Shown piece by piece: positions 60,870 to 64,000 of a stretch of DNA of 64,000 nt. Within the stretch, counting starts at the first letter, position 1, and the number at the start of each line of letters is the position of its first letter. A program made the position numbers and the translations under genes. The DNA comes from Clostridia bacterium (lineage in GTDB: Bacteria; Bacillota; Clostridia; Acetivibrionales; DSM-27016): positions 186,001 to 250,000 of the forward strand of contig JAOAIJ010000043.1 of NCBI GenBank assembly GCA_026414765.1, in the 5' to 3' direction. The notes beneath the pieces are model-generated. The model was not told where the DNA came from. It ran no database searches and saw nothing but the letters and a program-made list of their open reading frames with translations.

Positions 60870-62501
60870 ATGGCTTTGGGCAACAGGATGTTGGCGGTTT
60901 TATCTATAACAGCTGTAATAGTGGCAGCTGCAGCAGGTCTGACCTGGTATAATAACTATTCACCGATGATGCAGAAAAGTATGGATATGAAGGGAAGCAC
61001 AGATACATCCGCTACAGGTAAATCATCTGAAATTACTTATCAAAACACTCATGATTACGCAAAAAACGTTGTAAAACCACGTGATGGTCAACCGCTTAAG
61101 AAGTTTTCAATAGTGGCTAAGGAAAGCAGTTTAGAAATCGCACCTGAAATAAAAATACCCGTATGGACATACGATGGCTCAGTTCCCGGGACAGAGATCA
61201 GGGTAACTCAGGGAGATTTTGTACAGGTAGAACTTAAGAATGAACTAAAAGAACCTGTAACTATACATTGGCATGGATATCCGCTTTTATCGGCTATGGA
61301 TGGTGTGCCGGGAATCAACCAGGACTCTGTGAAACCGGGAGAAACCTTCGTATATGAATTTTCAGCAGATGTAGAAGGAACATACTGGTACCATTCACAT
61401 CAGGAAAGCTCATCTCAGGTAGATAAAGGCCTTTATGGAGCGTTGATAGTCGAGCCTAAGGAAAAAATAAAAGAGTACAAGGACTTTACACTTATACTTG
61501 ATGAGTGGATGAGTGACCCAAGTGGGATGGAAGAAATGGAGGGCATGGGAGGAAGTAATGAGAAATCTGATGGTCATATGGAGGGTATGGACATGACTTC
61601 TGACGGTACTCCGATGACAGAAGAAGAAATGATGGCATTTATGTATGATATTTATACTGTAAACGGTAAATCCGGAGATCTCATAAAACCTTTGAATGTG
61701 AAAAAGGGCGATATGGTAAGGCTGAGATTCATCAATGCAGGCTACCGTTCCCATGGAATCCATATACCGGGCCAGAACATAAAGGTAGTGAGTACTGATG
61801 GACAGGACATAAATGGAGCAGGATTGATTAAGGACAAAATAATTAATATTGCTCCCGGAGAAAGATATGATATAGAGTTCACAGTGACTTCAAACGATAA
61901 TTTTGTGATAGATGCCCATGATGACAATGCTTATAATGAACAGCTCAGAATACCCGTAAATGTGGAAGGTGGAAGCGGAAATACACTGGAGGAAGCCATG
62001 GTTGCTGAATATGCATCCTTTGATCTGGCTAATTACGGAACGCCTACTGAAGGAAAGTATTCAATGAACCAACAGTTTACAGTAAACTACAATGCCGAGC
62101 TCAATATAAAGACAGATGGAAAGACACAGCAATATACAATAAACGGTAAAGTTTTCAGTGAGTTACCTGCTCTTAAGGTAAAGACCGGCGATTTGGTAAA
62201 AATGGCCTATGAAAACAAGAGTGAGGTTGATCACCCTATGCACCTTCACGGACACTTCTTCCAGATATTGTCCAAGAACGGTAAGACTGTCAGTGGAGCA
62301 CCTATTATGAAGGATACTCTATTAGTGAAACCGGGAGAGAAATATGTGGTTGCCTTTAAGGCAGATAATCCTGGCAATTGGGTTCAGCACTGTCACGAAC
62401 TACATCATGCTGCCGGAGGCATGATGCAGAGCGTAGAATACACAGATTTCAAATCCAATTATACGCCTGACCCTAATAACAAATTCAATAAACCTGAATA
62501 G
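60870..62501 (+). CDS. Membrane-anchored multicopper oxidase
   Basis: About 543 residues: an N-terminal span (about 7-24) and three cupredoxin domains. Copper sites: HWHGYPLLSAMDGVPG, YWYHSHQ, HPMHLHGHFFQIL and HCHELHHAAGGMM, giving types 1, 2 and 3 copper with an axial Met. Between domains lies a Met-rich stretch (MEEMEGMGG, MEGMDMTSDG, MTEEEMMAFMYD), as in CueO-like Cu(I) oxidases. The family oxidises Cu(I) or organic substrates using O2, which is striking for a presumed anaerobe. AGGAGGG lies close before ATG 60870; TTG 60876 is an alternative. Confidence 0.93.
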   Translation: MALGNRMLAVLSITAVIVAAAAGLTWYNNYSPMMQKSMDMKGSTDTSATGKSSEITYQNTHDYAKNVVKPRDGQPLKKFSIVAKESSLEIAPEIKIPVWTYDGSVPGTEIRVTQGDFVQVELKNELKEPVTIHWHGYPLLSAMDGVPGINQDSVKPGETFVYEFSADVEGTYWYHSHQESSSQVDKGLYGALIVEPKEKIKEYKDFTLILDEWMSDPSGMEEMEGMGGSNEKSDGHMEGMDMTSDGTPMTEEEMMAFMYDIYTVNGKSGDLIKPLNVKKGDMVRLRFINAGYRSHGIHIPGQNIKVVSTDGQDINGAGLIKDKIINIAPGERYDIEFTVTSNDNFVIDAHDDNAYNEQLRIPVNVEGGSGNTLEEAMVAEYASFDLANYGTPTEGKYSMNQQFTVNYNAELNIKTDGKTQQYTINGKVFSELPALKVKTGDLVKMAYENKSEVDHPMHLHGHFFQILSKNGKTVSGAPIMKDTLLVKPGEKYVVAFKADNPGNWVQHCHELHHAAGGMMQSVEYTDFKSNYTPDPNNKFNKPE

Positions 62502-62551
62502 TATAGGTGATGCATTTCCCATAACATATATGCATCCTGGCATACGTAAAT

Positions 62552-62583
62552 ATAAAAGCAGGGTTTAGCCCTGCTTTTATATA
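62552..62583 (+). terminator. Terminator of multicopper oxidase gene
   Basis: AAAAGCAGGG / CCCTGCTTTT with a TTTAG loop. Confidence 0.85.
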
Positions 62584-62678
62584 AATAATTCCTATCAGTT
62601 AAGTTTGTAGTAAATATCATCAGAAAATGAATGTACAAGAAAATAGCTAATCTTTAGTAATTTCTCCATTATCTTCAA

Positions 62679-63194
62679 TCAATGCTTATCTAATTGTTTT
62701 GGTATTTCTGTTGATCTTTCTCCTACATATACTCCTACAACAGGCAGCTTTTTAAGAAAGTCAGGGTTCTTGTGGCTTTTGGGGGCCAGCTTATCAAAAG
62801 CAGCGGTCCAGTCCTTACCACCAAGAATCCCATGACCATGACTACCGTTTTTCCAGCCTTTCACATTGGTTATGTCATATACCACACCGTAAAGTGCTAC
62901 ATAGCATGGCTGACCATCCTTACCATTGTACTTTGCAAGGTCTTCCTTGGTGAATGTCTTTTGCTTATCAGATTCTGAAGCTTGAGGCTGAGTATTCTCA
63001 TCTTTCAGATTTTTTGAATCTTCTAAGACTTTACTATCAGGAGAAATTTTTTCTTGAGATGAAGTGTCCGAAGAAGTATGGGCTATATCCCCTGTTGAAT
63101 GACTACTGTAAAAATGTTCAAAGATAAAGAATCCTCCTAGTGCAATTAAAAGAACAGATATTATTACAATTGCAATAGCTATTGTTTTGGACAT
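62679..63194 (-). CDS. Anchored cytochrome b5-like heme-binding protein
   Basis: 171 residues from ATG 63194 (GGAGG upstream). N-terminal span (about 5-27), a Ser/Asp/Lys linker, then a cytochrome-b5-like domain: FTKEDLAKYNGKDGQPCYVALYGVVYDITNVKGW, NGSHGHGILGGKDWTAAFDKLAPKSH and LPVVGVYVG. The family binds heme or steroid-like ligands. The GSHGH and SHKN histidines are candidate heme ligands. It is convergent with the multicopper oxidase and driven from box D. Confidence 0.8.
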   Translation of the reverse strand: MSKTIAIAIVIISVLLIALGGFFIFEHFYSSHSTGDIAHTSSDTSSQEKISPDSKVLEDSKNLKDENTQPQASESDKQKTFTKEDLAKYNGKDGQPCYVALYGVVYDITNVKGWKNGSHGHGILGGKDWTAAFDKLAPKSHKNPDFLKKLPVVGVYVGERSTEIPKQLDKH

Positions 63195-63220
63195 AGGAAC
63201 CTCCAGGACATTTTTTGAAA

Positions 63221-63253
63221 ATGATATCAAAGATATGTGAAGAATTTATGAAG
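63221..63253 (-). promoter_or_regulatory. Direct-repeat box D with -10
   Basis: On the minus strand: CTTCATAAATTCTTCACA (63253-63236), 9 nt, TATCAT (63226-63221), 27 bases before the cytochrome b5-like ATG. One mismatch to boxes B and C, with identical spacing. Confidence 0.7.
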
Positions 63254-63300
63254 ATTCATCTGGTAAATTATTGTAATTTCTTAGATGATTAAATTATATA

Positions 63301-63759
63301 TCAGTATGTGTATTCTTGTAAGGAGCGGCTAATAATATCCTTCACATGACCGGTGATTTCTTTTAGCTTAGTAGTTAGAACTATACTTAAACCCAAACAA
63401 TAATCTATCATATAAGGCTCTATTCCTATAATAAGACCTTTAAGTCTGTTTTTTGAATATACCAGCATATCAAACAGATGAAGGTTATGCATTGTCAATC
63501 CTATATCATTCATGGTCACGATTTCTTCCAGTTTGAATACCATTATGTGTCCAGGTGGATTCCCAGATTGGGCCGCATCTATAATGAACAGATAATCTGC
63601 ATCTTCCGTCTCATCCAAACAGTAGTCAATATCTGTTTCTCCGATTACATATGTAATAACACTTGTGGAATCTCTTTTCTTTAACTCATCAACAACATAG
63701 ACGCCTATACCGTCATCCATTAAAAGCCGGTTTCCTATACCTAAAACAATAATTTTCAT
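63301..63759 (-). CDS. Ni-Fe hydrogenase maturation protease
   Basis: 152 residues. VLGIGNRLLMDDGIGVYVVDEL at the N-terminus and DADYLFIIDAAQSGNPPG give the Asp/Glu nickel-sensing residues of the HyaD/HybD/HycI family, with a conserved His in MHNLHLFDML. It removes the C-terminal tail of the large subunit after nickel insertion. Its ATG overlaps the large-subunit stop (ATGA), so its substrate is almost certainly that protein. Confidence 0.92.
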   Translation of the reverse strand: MKIIVLGIGNRLLMDDGIGVYVVDELKKRDSTSVITYVIGETDIDYCLDETEDADYLFIIDAAQSGNPPGHIMVFKLEEIVTMNDIGLTMHNLHLFDMLVYSKNRLKGLIIGIEPYMIDYCLGLSIVLTTKLKEITGHVKDIISRSLQEYTY

Positions 63760-64000
63760 GGGTTTACCTCAATACACTTTATTTCACGCCCTTCACAGTA
63801 GACATGGGTCGCACAGGATACGCAAGGATCAAAGGAGCGTATGATACGTCCCAGCTCCAACGGGTTTTCAGTGTCCTTAATGGTTGTACCAATAAGTGCC
63901 TGTTCTGCTACGCCGTTAAGACCTTCATTATCGTGTGGTGAAAGGTTCCATACAGAGGGCGTGATGATCTGGTAAAAGGACACAACCTTATTTTCTAACT
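63756..64000 (-). CDS. Ni-Fe hydrogenase large subunit (C-terminal part)
   Basis: Only the last ~80 residues are inside; the frame is open to the window edge. GRIIRSFDPCVSCATHV contains the DPCxxCxxH signature with two nickel-binding Cys. The tail after His (VYCEGREIKCIEVNP) is what the adjacent protease would remove. The RSFDPC context fits membrane-bound/uptake-type (group 1-like) enzymes, but the group cannot be fixed from this fragment. Confidence 0.9.
   Translation of the reverse strand, partial: LENKVVSFYQIITPSVWNLSPHDNEGLNGVAEQALIGTTIKDTENPLELGRIIRSFDPCVSCATHVYCEGREIKCIEVNP

Overview
The window reads as chromosomal DNA from an anaerobic, spore-forming, low-GC Firmicute of class Clostridia, plausibly the Ruminiclostridium / Clostridium cluster III group. 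The taxonomic guess rests on the AT-rich sequence, an H-type small acid-soluble spore protein, two SPOCS-domain (DUF3794) proteins, a 2-oxoacid:ferredoxin oxidoreductase, a Ni-Fe hydrogenase, strong GGAGG ribosome-binding sites and frequent GTG/TTG starts. I saw no tRNA, rRNA, CRISPR array, transposase or prophage block. A lone XerC-type recombinase is the only mobility-like gene.

Layout. 0-5.2 kb: end of a transglutaminase-like membrane protein, a YmaF-type His-rich protein, KorAB-like oxidoreductase, and an MBL-fold lipoprotein. 5.3-14.9 kb: a complete sugar-sensing and uptake locus. It holds a membrane-anchored sugar-binding sensor, a YesM/LytS-type kinase, a YesN/AraC-type regulator, a XylF-like lipoprotein, then ChvE-GguA-GguB-type ABC transporter genes. 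This is the architecture of the XylFII-LytS/YesN D-xylose system. 15-22.3 kb: PadR/DUF2812 pair, YdcZ-like transporter, tandem SPOCS proteins, sugar isomerase, DUF4097 lipoprotein, ThpR, CapA-like protein, YgiT zinc finger. 22.4-26.8 kb: a LacI-controlled catabolic operon (two Gfo/Idh/MocA dehydrogenases plus an isomerase) with two identical operators 158 bp apart. 26.8-32.2 kb: lipoprotein, DUF3810 protein, orphan kinase, GrpE-like protein, SspH, small secreted and Cys-rich proteins.

32.4-36.2 kb and 55.8-62.5 kb hold two diverged copies of a gene cassette that I could not match to a named system. It encodes a single-span protein with a duplicated helical domain, a small multi-span protein, a b561-like cytochrome, two small Met/His-rich membrane proteins and a strongly methionine-rich anchored protein. 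The second copy is preceded by a sigma-54-dependent two-component system and sigma-54 promoters. It is interleaved with a DUF2318 lipoprotein and followed by a multicopper oxidase, a cytochrome b5-like protein and a Ni-Fe hydrogenase with its maturation protease. Four promoters in this half share an 18-bp direct-repeat box at a fixed distance from the -10 element. The parts suggest copper handling and/or extracytoplasmic electron transfer; that is inference.

36.4-52.1 kb separates the copies: an HMA-fold protein missing its first metal Cys, an HXXEE membrane protein with a structured leader, DUF2294, a DUF4914 P-loop protein next to a carbonic-anhydrase-like protein, and a cell-envelope island (three LCP proteins, DedA, recombinase, DacF-type carboxypeptidase, SH3-NlpC/P60 hydrolase, and a GHL10-amidase fusion).
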